NCBI RefSeq assembly: GCF_001642475.1
Contig: NW_019173958.1
Span: forward strand, 62,001 to 126,000
Reading direction: 5' to 3'
Source: Fonsecaea monophora
Lineage: Eukaryota > Ascomycota > Eurotiomycetes > Chaetothyriales > Herpotrichiellaceae
Length of the DNA stretch: 64,000 nt
In this document: positions 13,535 through 24,790 of the stretch, piece after piece
How positions within the stretch are numbered: position 1 is the stretch's first letter
How the letters are laid out: each line of letters starts with the position of its first letter
Made by a program: the position numbers and the translations under genes
The notes under the pieces: generated by a model
The model's database searches: none
Seen by the model: only the letters and a program-made list of their open reading frames with translations
Told to the model about the DNA's origin: nothing

Positions 13535-14720
13535 TGTCCTTGAAATATTTTCCAGTCTCGATTGATGTAGCGGAATATTGTACCTGAAAATAGGGTGACC
13601 GAGGCTGGCTTGTTGGGTGAATGGTGGTTACTTTGAGATACTTCTGACACAGTTTAGCTGACCGTGCGTACGTCCTACCTTTATACTGTGAGTCTGTCAC
13701 CTTTGTATTTCTCGGCTTTTAGAGTCCCATTTATTTCCCTCCGTACAGCCAAGAAAAAGGGTGGCAGTCCAAGGCAGCAGAGCATGGCATCGATGAAGTG
13801 ATACCGTAGTTTGCCACATCTGCTTCATAGAGCTCAAGGGTATAGGCCTGCTGGATGTCCGTGAGTCGACTCAGCTGATGGTAGCGGCCGCACCACATGG
13901 TATGTTGCTCAGCCTGCCAAAGACCGAAATCCGATACAGGATGTCATGTCGCTTGAAGCTCGAGCATGAATTTTCGCTGGGCGGCGATCTTTTAATGCTC
14001 TTGGCTGGAAGAGGCTGTAAGGGGCAGGTTCCTCAGAGGCTGTTACCCACAAGGTAATCGCCTTGCATATAAGCCATTTGCATCAGTGGGCGTAGTAAGC
14101 ATGCTTGTTCTTGGTAGGCACCCAGTAGGTACTTGGTACCTCAGATTCGGTGCCTGGTCAATTGCGGATCGTTGAAACAGCCAAGCGTGCCAGATTGCCT
14201 GGCAAGCTTGAGGACGATTCCATTCACAAAACCGCGGCCGGAGCGAGCATAACACATCCCTGCAGTGGTGTTGAGTAGAAATTGGTTGAGAGACCTCTGG
14301 TGCGATACGGACGAGCCGGATGTCCCGAGCCGAAACAGGTCAGGCAGAAGGCAAGCGGCAAGCTGATTGATCTCAATAATGGCTAACAATGAGCTATTGT
14401 AGAAAGGGTAGTAACCTCCAACTGAAGCCGTCGACCAATTCTACATCTGAAGTGACCACCCCATCGACAAGGAGAGGACTACGGCCAAAGTCTCCAGTGC
14501 CATTTGTAGGCACGACTTTCAAAACACAAGCGAGGGGAAATTTATCACGCGAAACAGATGAACACGTCGAGCAGAGGGATTATTCGACAGGGGCAACAGG
14601 GGCATTTTCCCCGCGGCGGTGGGTGCGGGAGAGATATTGTCTCTGCGTTGGAGAAAATTTTGCCTGGTTCTATCTTTCTTGCCAACGTTCACTTCTGCCA
14701 CCCGCGAGAACCGTCGATGA
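13535..14720. other. Intergenic, no gene seen
   Basis: It contains the promoter side of the SDR gene (minus strand) and the 3' flank of the acidic-protein gene. A GTACTTGGTACCTC word lies near 14130. Nothing else was recognised. Confidence 0.5.
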
Positions 14721-15501
14721 CTATTCTTCGTCGTCGAGCTCCTCATTTTCGGCAGTGGCAGTGGCCGCAGCTTGTTTGGTCTCGGAGCCCGAAATAGCTT
14801 TGGTCTTGACCGCGGGCTCATCCTCTTCTTGTTCTGGCTCGTCAGCGTCGTCTTCGGGCGCATCCTCGCCATTCTCCTCATCCTCCTCCTCCTCCTCCTC
14901 TTCCTCTTCCTGGGCAGCAGGCTTGGATTTCTTGGGTGCGGGTTCAGCGGGTTCGGCTTCAGCCTTTCGCTTTTTGGGAGGAGGAGCTATGTCAATGGGT
15001 CGATTAGCGATCCAGTTGAGACGGTAACAGAGCCTATTTTGGACCGATCAAAGGTCAGGACTTACCTTGTTCTTCCTCCTCCTCTTCGCCCTCTACGTCT
15101 TCATCTTCCTCTTCCTCTTCATCTCCGTCCTCGTCATCCTCGTCATCGTCGTCTTCATATCTGCCCAGGAGCAAAATGCATTAGCGCCATCAATTGCGAG
15201 AACCGATACCAGCAGAAAGGGGCGCGCAGCTTGAGGATGAAGGAAGAGCAAGGATGAGGAGAGGATGCTTGCGCGACCTTGACTTGAGCCGCGCACAATG
15301 ATCAAGCCAGACACGGCATCAAGACAACCAAGAATGCTTCAGATTGTTCGTTCTATCCCGTGTCGGGGAGTTCAAGCAGGAGCAATCAAGAAATGAGAAC
15401 AGAAAAGACGCAACTTACTCCTCTTCTTCTTCGTCGTCGTCCTCGGGGAGCTCGAGTTCTTCCTCTTCTTCGTCGCCAGGTCGGCTTCTGGTGGGGACCA
15501 T
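14721..15501 (-). CDS. Glutamate/aspartate-rich probable nuclear protein
   Basis: Three exons: 15501-15419, 15160-15066 and 14986-14721, giving 147 residues. Both introns have GTAAGT donors. The second exon is almost entirely Asp and Glu. The third opens with PPPKKRKAE, a classical monopartite nuclear localisation signal, then Ala/Pro/Lys-rich sequence, a run of nine Glu and a final ENEELDDEE. This composition is typical of histone-binding or nucleolar acidic chaperones, but no domain is recognisable and the function is inferred only. The frame is supported because all three exons join in phase and each continues the same acidic bias. The Ser-rich open frame on the opposite strand (14389-15027) is its shadow. 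Confidence 0.8.
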
Positions 15502-16824
15502 GGTGTAAAGAATGCTTGGATGTGGACTTATAGATGAAACAAGATGGAAGGAGGTCTAGGAGAGATGGAAAAAGGATAGAAGCACGAGAGAAAGAAAGCT
15601 ATGGGAGGGAATTAAGAAAGGGAGAAGAGGTGCGTGGTCGAGGTAGGGGGTGAGCGTGCGGACTACGGCTGAGAAACTTGGGAGACCTCTGGGGGGTAGC
15701 TGTGGGCAAACGTCAGGGCCCAGAGTCCATGTCCCAGGTTCGCACTAGTCAGCAGCTCAGGGGACTGAACAGAGGGGAGAGGAGAGAAATCGGGGAGAGG
15801 CAAGAGGCGGGCTTCAGGGCTTCCGGGGGCTGGGAAAAGAGAGAGCCCGAAGTGTGCGCATCATAGTGCATAGAGACGTTCGGCCCAGTGGTTTGGCGTG
15901 CCGCTTGACCTTGCTTGACAAAGAGGGAAGCTCCAGAAAGCTGGAGAGGAGGAGAAGAGAAAGGCAGCTTTTTTGGCTGAGGAGCAGCAGTTCCGGCACA
16001 GCACCACAGCACCACAGCACCGAAAAAGTGGGAGGGACAAGAGCTGGGAAGCGTGAAGAGGCAGAGAGAACAGGCGAGGGGCAAAGGGGGCGAGGGGAGC
16101 TCCGAGCACAGGAGGTTGGGGAAGTGCGCAAGCAGCAGGCACAGGAGCTGCGGCTCTCTAATCCCCCTCTCTCCGTAGGGCCTCCTCCCCTGGACTTCCG
16201 AAGTTCGTGATGGGCAAAGGCACTAACTCTAGGTAGCCCACTACGCTATGAATTGTGCTGCTGCTGTTTCTGCCTGTCAATTGGCCCTTGTCACCTTGAT
16301 CCGAGCTCCCTCGATGGCGCCAAGACGAAAAAGGACCCGCCCTCCGGAAGAAAGAAAATACGGCACCGAGAAAACCTATCACAGTCAACTCGGCGTCTTT
16401 AGCTCCCTGCGGGTCTCTTTTCAGGGTCCTTTGTTACTTTCCTTCTCGCTTCATTTCTCAAGCCTCAGCTCAACGTCATCAGCCTTGCCAGACCGACGCA
16501 AATCATCTCCGGCCCATTCCACCTCTAGCGTTTTCAGGTTCAATGAACATTGATGATACCGAGTGCTGTGCTTTGTGGGGACAAGAAAACCAAACAAACA
16601 ATGGGGCCAACTGAAGATGACCTGTCGTCCTTTTGCCTGTCCTGCACCCCAACAATTGCATTTGAGCCTGCGCAACTGCATTTTCCAACTCCCACAGCAG
16701 CCTCAGTGTGACCGAGGTCGATAACAGTATGGTTCAAACCAGGCCCTGGCCTCGGTCAAGGTGTCACGGTGCAACCGCTCGGGGGTTTTCTGCCTTCCCT
16801 TGTATACCTCTTCCCGATCCACTG
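15502..16824. other. Intergenic, pyrimidine-rich
   Basis: It is the upstream region of the acidic-protein gene and the 3' flank of the DUF6594 gene. It has long purine/pyrimidine-biased tracts (15540-16130) and a short tandem CAGCACCA repeat near 16000-16022. Open frames here are products of the strand bias. No gene was recognised. Confidence 0.5.
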
Positions 16825-17711
16825 TCAACCACCCATCACGTTTGCTGAGCCTACAAACACCACCAACACTGCCGCAAATGCTGTGGTGGACATAAAGACG
16901 TCGGCTCGTCTCTGAGCAATCACGTTCATCACCAATGAAAACACCAAGCTCATCATGCTGATTGCAACCAGGCGTGCGGCCATGCTTTTCACACTGAACA
17001 ACACCAGGATTGACAAGGCCGGAATCACGGCTGACAACAGCATACATATCGTATTCCCAACCTGCACCAGCGTTTCTGGCCTGTACTCCCACGTTCTCTC
17101 AAAGGCCTTTTCTGCCATAGACCGGTGAAGTCTATATCCAACTGCCCGGTGATATAGCGGCACCACTCTTTCACTCAAAAAGTTGGCCAGAGCATCTTTG
17201 CTTCCAATGTTTTCGTTCAGCGTCAACAAGTCTTCCTCAACGCTGGCGTCTCGGAAGATGCCCGCTTCCACTCCATACAAGAACTGGTCGCCACCACTTT
17301 CTTCGTCATACCACTGCCTGCGGAGCTCGAGATTGTCCTTTCGCGGTTGCTGCAACGCGTTGATTCTTGCTGTTCTCAATAGAGCTCGGTCTGCCCCACC
17401 GTGTCAGCGGCCTGTTCCCATTCATTGGTGTCAAAGCCACGCTTCCTACAATACTGGTCCAGCAGGGTCCTTGACCGCTCAAAAATCCGGTGTATGTCCT
17501 CTTCAGACATGCTTTCGGGATTATCGATCCAGATCCGGTCGAAGCTGTTCATGCCTGGGATCTTTCGCACCTCATTAATAACCACTTCGAGATGCTGCAG
17601 CTCGGCTTGCATGTGCAAGATATTCTCGAGGTTCATGCTGGAGAATTTTCGGAAAGCTTCGATATTCTGATGGCTGGCCATCATGGCTGCCAAAGCTCCG
17701 TAACCCGTCAT
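16825..17711 (-). CDS. DUF6594 membrane protein
   Basis: Two exons, 17711-17450 and 17390-16825, encode 275 residues. The 59-nt intron has donor GTAGGA, a GCTGAC branch site and acceptor CAG. The splice turns two frame-shifted open frames into one, restoring LLDQYYRALLRTARI, the conserved helix of the family. The N-terminus MTGYGALAAMMASHQN, followed by the QAELQHLE segment, matches the DUF6594 start. Three hydrophobic segments lie near the C-terminus (roughly residues 195-275), as usual for this family. The N-terminal part is a cytosolic helical region. The family is common in filamentous ascomycetes and its function is unknown. No obvious partner adjoins it. Confidence 0.88.
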
Positions 17712-18947
17712 TTTCGTAACGCAGCGATCTCGTCGGCGGCTTCCGCGAAGGTGATAGAGATCAGGGGTATGTCTTTTGTGGGAGGACAGCGGGCGGGTGT
17801 CTGCTTATAATGAGGACTCACAGACTAACTTGTCCAACACAGCCGCGACTTCTCATCAGTGGGGCGCTCGCCGAGGGGCCTTCCATCTACCTGCATCGCT
17901 GCCCAAGAGGCCTCCCTTCCAACCGCCCATCGATGAGAGCTTCCAATAGAGAGCGAGCGCGCAATGCCACTCTGGAAATGCTCTCTGTTTGGCGATTGTT
18001 CTCGCCGCCAACGCATATTACGAGCCCGGCCATCCCTGCATTCGGAAACTACGTGAAGATCGCCCGTGCTGCCAGTCCGACGTACGTGGCGACAGCCTTG
18101 GAAGCACGTGCACTTTATCTTACGGCAAACTCATCACGCATTTACCGGCTTAGTTGCAACATATCTCATGAGGTACCTAGGAACCACTCCCTCCAGCTCT
18201 ACATTTCAGAAGTCCCTGGATATCAGGGCATTTGTAAATTTGAGACAAGACTTGCACCGCACTATTCATCCCTCGGAAGTCTGACAAGGTCTCCGGCTCG
18301 TTTGGTGCGGCAAAACTCAACGCTGCAACTTCCCTTACCGAATGTGGTCCCGAAATAGTTACTGGTGCTTCCGTTGGCCATCGTCGATTCATTCTCTTTC
18401 ATCCTCCAAACCATGGTGCTACTGTTGCAAAGACACGCCTCCTGTTGTGACACTGACCCACGGTATTGGGAGGTACTCCCGAGCCCTCCAAAGCTGTCGT
18501 GCTTTGCACATGGAATAAGCCTGGTTTTTGTCAAGAAGTCGACATGTCTCAAGAGGTTCGGAGGCCCACAGCTGCAGCCCTGTATGCGGGATAAGGGTTC
18601 TCGTCGTGTTTGGAGGAGTTTGTCACATGTTGCCATATTGCAGCTTGCCCGAAGGACGGGCCCGACCCTGTACAACGATACGATCCAAGCAGAGACCATG
18701 CCGTTCCCAAAGTGGCTTGACTGCCATTTGGTGTTATTTAAGATGGCAGACTGGTCTGTCTTTGTTGCTAATCTTTTTCGTTTGCTGGTGGCTTAAAAAT
18801 CTCTCTTCGTGCAGTGTGAATGACCCGCGGAATCTGAGACGGTTGGGCAAGAGTGAGAAGGAATTGCCGAGAAAGGACGTACCAGTATGAAAAGGCTTCC
18901 ATCTGTCCCAGCCGAATAAGAGAATTACTGACTTCGTGGATGGCAGG
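17712..18947. other. Intergenic, no supported gene
   Basis: Several open frames of 120-180 codons exist (for example 17810-18358 plus) but none resembles a known protein and they overlap in different frames. The region may hold decayed sequence. It lies upstream of the first retropepsin-like gene. Confidence 0.45.
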
Positions 18948-19619
18948 ATGACCCTAGTCACCTGGAGGAAGCATTCGCCCGAAAGGATGTCCAAGTTACT
19001 TCGCGCCGTCCCGGATTCCAAGGGTGTGGCCAAAGCCCCCGTTCTTGACCGGCTGCGAGATTCTATAATTCAGCCTCTGTTCCAAGGAAAGGAAGAAAAG
19101 CCGAGCCGGGCAGCAGATTGTGCCAGCAGTGGTCCGCCCAAACACCATGGAAAAGTCATGTTGATGGAAGAAAGAAGGAGGCGTCTCAATCTTTTTGTGG
19201 TTCTCATGTTCATCCACCTTGAGCCGAAGAGAAATTCACGGTCAGGTCATCAACATTTCACGACGACGACGACGACGACTCCGCGAAGAGTGTTGCTGGA
19301 CACCGGGGCCGATTTCAACCTGATCTCTGACGACGCTCACACGGAGCTCAACCTGACCAAACAGCCATACAGTGGCCGCGTGCATTCGATTGGTGGATAC
19401 ACCGATCTCAGCAGCACCGTCGTCCTTCAGTGGCATTTCCAGCGTTACAGTTCCGAAGCAGATCGGAGTTCGCCGTCCCATCGTGCGCCGTTTTATGTTC
19501 TACCACCAGAATCCGAAGCCAAATTCGACTGTATCCTCGGCCGACCCTGGATCGAGGAGAACTGGGATGAATTCATCACCTTGGTCGAGCTCAACCGAAG
19601 AAAAGAGGCCGCAGGGTAG
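18948..19619 (+). CDS. Retropepsin-like aspartyl protease domain protein
   Basis: A 223-residue frame beginning at ATG 18948. An N-terminal charged region, rich in Lys and Arg, is followed by a hydrophobic patch (LNLFVVLMFIHL) and a seven-Thr run encoded by an ACG repeat. Then comes VLLDTGADFNLIS, the DTG catalytic loop of retropepsins, and later FDCILGRPWIEEN, the second conserved motif (ILG). The length suits one retropepsin lobe, which would act as a homodimer. Such domains are found in retroelement polyproteins and in stand-alone fungal genes; no reverse transcriptase, integrase or long terminal repeat is visible nearby. A 5' exon further upstream cannot be excluded. A related but degenerate copy follows at 20656. 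Confidence 0.72.
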   Translation: MTLVTWRKHSPERMSKLLRAVPDSKGVAKAPVLDRLRDSIIQPLFQGKEEKPSRAADCASSGPPKHHGKVMLMEERRRRLNLFVVLMFIHLEPKRNSRSGHQHFTTTTTTTPRRVLLDTGADFNLISDDAHTELNLTKQPYSGRVHSIGGYTDLSSTVVLQWHFQRYSSEADRSSPSHRAPFYVLPPESEAKFDCILGRPWIEENWDEFITLVELNRRKEAAG

Positions 19620-20655
19620 GAAGCTCTCAAAAGTACAGTGGGTTTCGTGAAGTGTTTTGCATTTGCACCATAGTATCGGGGCACCGAATCAATTCTTCTC
19701 ACAACAAAAGCACACCAACCGGATCAAGGGCGAGCGCAAACGTCCGACTTATGAAGGGAATAATACGATGAATGTACCACCAAAAGATGAGACACAGAGG
19801 TTAATTTCTGGGAAAGGACCTGCTCGCCACGGAGCTTCTGAAGCGATATCGTGTGACAAAAGCCCCCCGAAATCTGGATTCGGACCGAGGGAGGCGTTTG
19901 GGTGACGGGCTACTGAAGACAAATTTGTTACACAGCTGGTTGAGTAAAAAGTCCCCAAGTCATCGAAACATTGCCAGACGGCCAACGACGTTAATTTTGT
20001 ACGGATATGGTCATCAGGACATGGCGGAAGCCGCCACAGCGGATCCGAGAAAGGACTATTGAGTTTGGTATCTTCCAGAGTCTTGTTCAACCTGTCAATT
20101 GTTCTTTGTGGCTTGTTCTCAACCTGCGCATTCTAAAGTGACAAATCTAGCGTTCATGGTCCACCCCGACAGTCCCAGGTGACCATCACGCCGGAGTGCA
20201 GCAAAATGTCATCACTTGAAGTCTTTCGCTCGACAGGGATGTACCGTTGGCAAAAGGTGTACCTGAACAAATCCTCTCCCTAGATATATGAAAGACGAAG
20301 CATCCTCCAATACCAGTCTGCCAACACACGGGCATTTCAATCCGGGCTTGGGCACGAAGTTTGTCTCCCTGTTGCGCAGTTTCAGTTGCTGCCGGCTTGT
20401 TTGCCCTGTATTTGCCTCACTGCTCGGCCGTCTGCCCTTTTTGAGGCATGGCCACAGGGCGCAATCGCCCGATCTCGACCGCTCTTATGCAGGATTCCCA
20501 TCAGCTCGAGTCTTCATATCGCTCGTGGCAAGCTCGTCGTCCGCAGTTATTTCGTCCATCCAACAGGACTTCACCAATGGTACGGGTTTCTCGCTACTAA
20601 CCGAGCACATGTTGATACTGTCTTCTGCACTTGCTGACACCCGGTGACTTAGGCT
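19620..20655. other. Spacer between the two retropepsin-like genes
   Basis: No clear gene. A possible intron ends at the AG just before 20654 (donor near 20580, branch GCTGAC), which would give the next gene a 5' exon within about 20288-20579. I could not confirm its frame. Confidence 0.4.
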
Positions 20656-21204
20656 ATGAATTCGAAAGTGTGCATCTTCGTCATCGCCGAGGGCCAGGAG
20701 CATCCTGTCAAGCTGAGCAATGCCCTTTACGACAGTACTTTGTCCAAGAGCATCATTTCAAAGAGCAAAGCGGTGGCGACCCGCGGTGCCATTCGCCCCA
20801 ACACACCAACCACTTTAACCGATCATACAGGAACGGGTCATGTCTCCACTTCCCACATCTCCTTGCGATGGTACTACGATGACGGCACTCAGACTTTTCC
20901 CGAAACATTCTACATTGTCGACAAAGTAACGGCCAATGACACGGACAGCACCCGTCAAGAAGAAAGAGACCACCACTGGGATGCGATGCTCCGCAGTACC
21001 GTCGAGCCACCATCCGCCGCTCTAGGCCCTCAGGTCAACCCGATATGCGCTGCGCCCCCGGGAGTCGATCCCCGGCGGGAGCGCGAAAGGAAAGAACGGG
21101 CCGAGACGAATCAGCAGAAATTCGAGAGGGAAAAGGAATTGCAGGCCAAGAAGATCCGGGATGCGTTCGCTTTGAAGCAGGCCGGGCCGGGAAAGCGAGG
21201 ATGA
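20656..21204 (+). CDS. Degenerate retropepsin-like protein (paralogue of upstream gene)
   Basis: The visible exon encodes 182 residues. It keeps the retropepsin layout: a beta strand (VCIFVIAEG), then LYDSTLSKSIIS where active relatives have LxDTGxxxxxIS. A middle region follows, with HISLRWYYDDG and ETFYIVDKV where such domains have their later strands. A charged Arg/Glu/Lys coiled-coil tail ends it. The catalytic triplet reads DST instead of DTG, and the ILG motif is not visible, so the protein is probably not an active protease. The gene may begin with an upstream exon; a plausible acceptor lies just before the ATG. Same strand as the retropepsin-like gene 1 kb upstream, which suggests a diverged tandem pair. 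Confidence 0.55.
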   Translation: MNSKVCIFVIAEGQEHPVKLSNALYDSTLSKSIISKSKAVATRGAIRPNTPTTLTDHTGTGHVSTSHISLRWYYDDGTQTFPETFYIVDKVTANDTDSTRQEERDHHWDAMLRSTVEPPSAALGPQVNPICAAPPGVDPRRERERKERAETNQQKFEREKELQAKKIRDAFALKQAGPGKRG

Positions 21205-22163
21205 ACAACGGACTTGTCGTCGAGCCATAATTTCGGAGGAATTGAAAAACAGGCCAGTTAGGCCCTTGACAACGTGGTTATGTATGGACGGGGGATTGAG
21301 GGAATTCGCAATCTTTTCTTTACGAGCCTGTCGCATTGGTGTGTGTGTACTGGGACGAAGCAGCTAGCTGGCACGGTCCTATCCTAAGGGATCTGTCTCG
21401 TTGACGATTTAGCGTGTGATTTTTTCCTTGACATTGTTGACCTTGTCATTCTTTATATCGCCGTTGGGGAGAGAATGACTGCCATGTGATCGGTCTGGGA
21501 AAAACACGGTCCGTTCTCTACGGCATACTACTTGCTGCAACTCCCCTTGTTCTTTTGGTATAGGGATAAATAGATAAACTTATTTCAACGGGGCACGACG
21601 CGTAGAGCGTATCGTCTACGCATCCAATAGCTCGTAATATGCGTACCGTACCATACATACTATGCCGACATCGTCATCGCGGGTGTGTCGTCGGATGGAA
21701 TTCTGCCCGTCAATCACCATATCTATCTAACTATACTCGGTAATCCATCTGCCTCATTCCATCTATTCAATGTACCTGTCCAACAAATCCCCGCAGCCCT
21801 TTAGAGTATCAATGAAACTTGCCAAGTTGTTTTTGGTGGAGGGTGCGTGCGTGCGGCCAGCGAAATTTCGGGGAGGGGGTTTTGGAGATGCAATGATTTT
21901 GCTTTTATCGCTGAAGTGGGCGGGTTGAGGATATCTGTGGGGACTTTGAGATGGATAGATGATGAAGACCATTGAACAAGAGGTAGAAAATGGAAATTAT
22001 GCGTGAAAAGAGGCTAGAGGAGAAGCAAAAGAATAGACGGCAAATGTATATCTCCAAAAAAAATATATACTTGTACCCCTGCACCCGGATAGAAAATTGC
22101 TAGATGCTCTCATTACTCCTCCGCTTTGCCCACTGAAACGAAATAGTATCCTTCTTCCAACGA
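21205..22163. other. Convergent intergenic region
   Basis: 3' flanks of the degenerate retropepsin-like gene (plus) and the SDR gene (minus). A/T-richer than its surroundings from about 21400 to 22080. No gene was recognised. Confidence 0.5.
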
Positions 22164-23039
22164 TCAAGCCATACCGCCGTTCACCCGGATCGTCTGCCCG
22201 CTCACCCACTCGGCGCCCTCGCCGCACAGGAAAGCGATCGCCTGCGCAATCTCCTCGGGCTTGCCGATTCGGTTGGCCGGGTGGAAGCTCGCCAGAGTCT
22301 TGAGCACCTGCTCGCTCTTGCCCTCCAGGAAGAGATCGGTTGCTGTCGGGCCCGGGGCAATGGCGTTCACTCGGATGCCTTTCCTGGAGAGCAGGTCCTT
22401 GGAGAGGAGGCGAGTCAGTTGTTCGATGGCGCCCTTCGTCGAGCAGTACAGTGTGTAAGGTCCGTTGACGGTTGAGGCGTGGCAAAGGGTGGTGGAGATC
22501 AGCACGATGCTGCTTCCCGGAGCCATGTGCGGTAGAGCCTTTTGAACAAGGAAGAAAGGTCCCTTGACGTTGAGGTTGAATGTCCGGTCAAAGTCCTCTT
22601 CTGTACACGATTCGACCGTCTTCATGGGCAGGATCCCCGCATTAGGGACCAGGATGTCGATCTTCCCAAACTTCTCTACCGTGGCCTTCACCAACTGTTC
22701 GACGCCGGCGACCGTCCCTGCGTCGGCTTGGATTGCGTAAGCATTGTCGCTGCCGAGTTGCGAGACGATCTTCTCCGCTGCCGCCGTGTCGCGGCCATAG
22801 TTGACGACGACTTTGGCTCCGAGTTTGACTAGGAGCGTTGCAGTGCTTGCGCCAATGCCCTTTGTGCCACCGGTGATGACGGCGACTTTGCCTGAGAGTG
22901 GAGCGGAAGACATGGCGATGGGTTTGGATGCGGTTGGCGCTTGCGTCGTGGGTGTAGTAGTGCTTGAAGTTCCTTGCTGGGAAGAGGATGTGGTCTTATT
23001 GGACTTGTGTCTGGTGATGATTGCCTTGAACTGTTTCAT
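22164..23039 (-). CDS. Short-chain dehydrogenase/reductase with N-terminal extension
   Basis: Single exon. The SDR core begins at the in-frame ATG 22913 (MSSAPLSGKVAVITGG) and is 249 residues, the usual size. The first ATG chosen here (23039) adds 42 Ser/Thr-rich, partly basic residues; the frame stays open even further, to an ATG at 23393. Motifs are TGGTKGIG (cofactor), NAG, ISTTLC and YCSTKGA (Y-x3-K), then PGPTATD, and a VSGQTIRVNGG C-terminus typical of the 3-ketoacyl reductase/tetrahydroxynaphthalene reductase-like group. It is probably an NADPH-dependent reductase; the substrate is unknown. The extension could be a mitochondrial presequence or 5' leader. It is divergent from the SDR at 23819, with which it shares a promoter region. 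Confidence 0.88.
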   Translation of the reverse strand: MKQFKAIITRHKSNKTTSSSQQGTSSTTTPTTQAPTASKPIAMSSAPLSGKVAVITGGTKGIGASTATLLVKLGAKVVVNYGRDTAAAEKIVSQLGSDNAYAIQADAGTVAGVEQLVKATVEKFGKIDILVPNAGILPMKTVESCTEEDFDRTFNLNVKGPFFLVQKALPHMAPGSSIVLISTTLCHASTVNGPYTLYCSTKGAIEQLTRLLSKDLLSRKGIRVNAIAPGPTATDLFLEGKSEQVLKTLASFHPANRIGKPEEIAQAIAFLCGEGAEWVSGQTIRVNGGMA

Positions 23040-23818
23040 GGAACTTGTTGCAGTGGTTGATATGGAGAAAGACTTGCTCGAAGACTGGGCTCTCTCACCC
23101 CTTGATATAGAAATCGACCCCCTTGCGATGGCATGGTTTGTACGGAATTGTGGTTTGATACCCAAGGACGAGATGACGCCGGTAATTCCGGCTGAAGATC
23201 CTGAATAACCATGGAGTGCGGCATCAAAATCAAGACTTTGACAGAGATCGCGCGAAGTGAGTTCGACCAGATGGACTTTGGTGTTCCCTGGAAACTTGGC
23301 GTGGTGGCTTGCGGCCGCACATAGCGCACATAGCGATAAAGCCTTGCCAGCGGAGGAGAAGCTGCCCCATTGGGAAAGACCTGTTCTCCGCAAAGACCGA
23401 CTAATGTTCGAGGGAAAAACATATGATGTCTCCGGGGATACACCGGAACAGCCAATCTTAGGCTGCCAATGTCGCCACTGATGTCATTTCTCTGGAGTTA
23501 TGCCTCGTCAAACGGCATCAACGGGTATAATATTCTTCCGCTGTATGCTGACTCTTCATTCCGCTCGTACATGGGTTTGAGTTGTGCAACGATGTTCCTA
23601 GGGTTTAGATGATACAGACCCTTGAAGCCCGTGGTTGGCATCCTCCATAGAATGAAGGACGGTGTGGTATTGATACTCAAGGCACCTGACAGTGTGGAAT
23701 GGCGACCTCGTCACCAGTACATATCTGGCAGATATAAGAGGTTTGAGCATATTCATTTTTTAGATCTGGTCCATTTACCTTGCCAGTTAAACTTTCCAAC
23801 ACAAAACCTGAGCAGAAG

Positions 23819-24790
23819 ATGACTGCGCGACCCCTTGTGAGCTTGGTTACTGGGGCTGGTTCGGGGTTTGGGGCCTTGACAGCGCGTGCGCTCGCCAGAT
23901 CGGGCCATACGGTATATGCTGGCTTTCTCCAGTCCAACGACGACAAATCTTCCGTGTACAGGGACGCTGCAAATTTTGCCAAAGATCATAACTGTCAGCT
24001 TCGAGGCATACAGCTCAATGTCGTCAAGGACGACTCGATCAAGAGAGCGGTCGACAAGATCATGGCCGATGAGGGGAGGATAGACGTTGTTGTCCACAAT
24101 GCCGGTAGGCGCCAGGATCGATACTTCAAGAGAATTAGCTCGCACAAGCATTGACGATTTCTCTCAGGACACATGAACTTTGGTCCCGCCGAGGCATATA
24201 CGCCAGAACAATTCTTGGAGATGTACGACGTCAATTGTCTGTCTTGTCAACGCATCAATCGAATCGTCCTGCCCCATATGAGACAGGCCAGAACCGGACT
24301 GCTTGTGTGGATATCGTCCAGCAGTGCTCATGGGCCGAGCTCTCCGTTTCTAGGACCATATTTTGCGGCAAAGGCTGCCCAAGACTCCCTCGCACAGACA
24401 TATGCCGCCGAGCTGACTCAGTTCGGTATTGAAACATCGATAGTCGTGCCCGGCGTCTTTACAAAGGGCACCAATCATTTCGCCACAGCCATGAAGGCCG
24501 GAGATGCGGCAGTCGAGCATGAGTATATGGAAGGCGCTCTAAAAGGATGGGATCGGATCTGTGCCGAAGGTCATAGCAACATAGTTTCACCTGATGCCGA
24601 CCCTGGAGCTGTTGCTGAAGCTGTTCGCCGCGTGGTTGATACAGAACATGGTAAGCGGCCGTTCAGGGTGCATGTTGAGTTCGACGGAGGTGGTGCAACC
24701 ATTGTCAATGGCGTTCGTGATCTTGTGAGGGAGACCTTTCTCACCAAGTTGGGACTGGCGGAACTGTTGAAGGTCAAGATATCCAAGTGA
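23819..24790 (+). CDS. Short-chain dehydrogenase/reductase
   Basis: Two exons, 23819-24104 and 24168-24790, with a 63-nt intron that splits the Gly of the NAGGH motif. They encode 302 residues. The cofactor loop TGAGSGFG is at residues 11-18 and HNAG sits at the exon boundary. SSSSAHG and YFAAKAAQD carry the catalytic Ser, Tyr and Lys. The C-terminal half is longer than in minimal SDRs and includes the TKGTNHF segment. It is a likely NAD(P)-dependent oxidoreductase of small molecules; no specific substrate can be read. The gene is divergent from the SDR at 22164-23039 with about 780 bp between start codons, so co-regulation is possible but unproven. Confidence 0.9.

Noticed and set aside
14389..15027. 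Ser-rich 212-codon plus-strand open frame
   Set aside because: Complement of the Glu/Asp codons of the acidic-protein gene; GAA/GAG read backwards give Ser/Leu/Phe.
17810..18358. 182-codon plus-strand open frame
   Set aside because: No family resemblance; overlaps other open frames in the same stretch with equal lack of signal.
18948..21204. Intact LTR retrotransposon
   Set aside because: Only protease-like domains are present; no reverse transcriptase, integrase, gag or terminal repeats seen.
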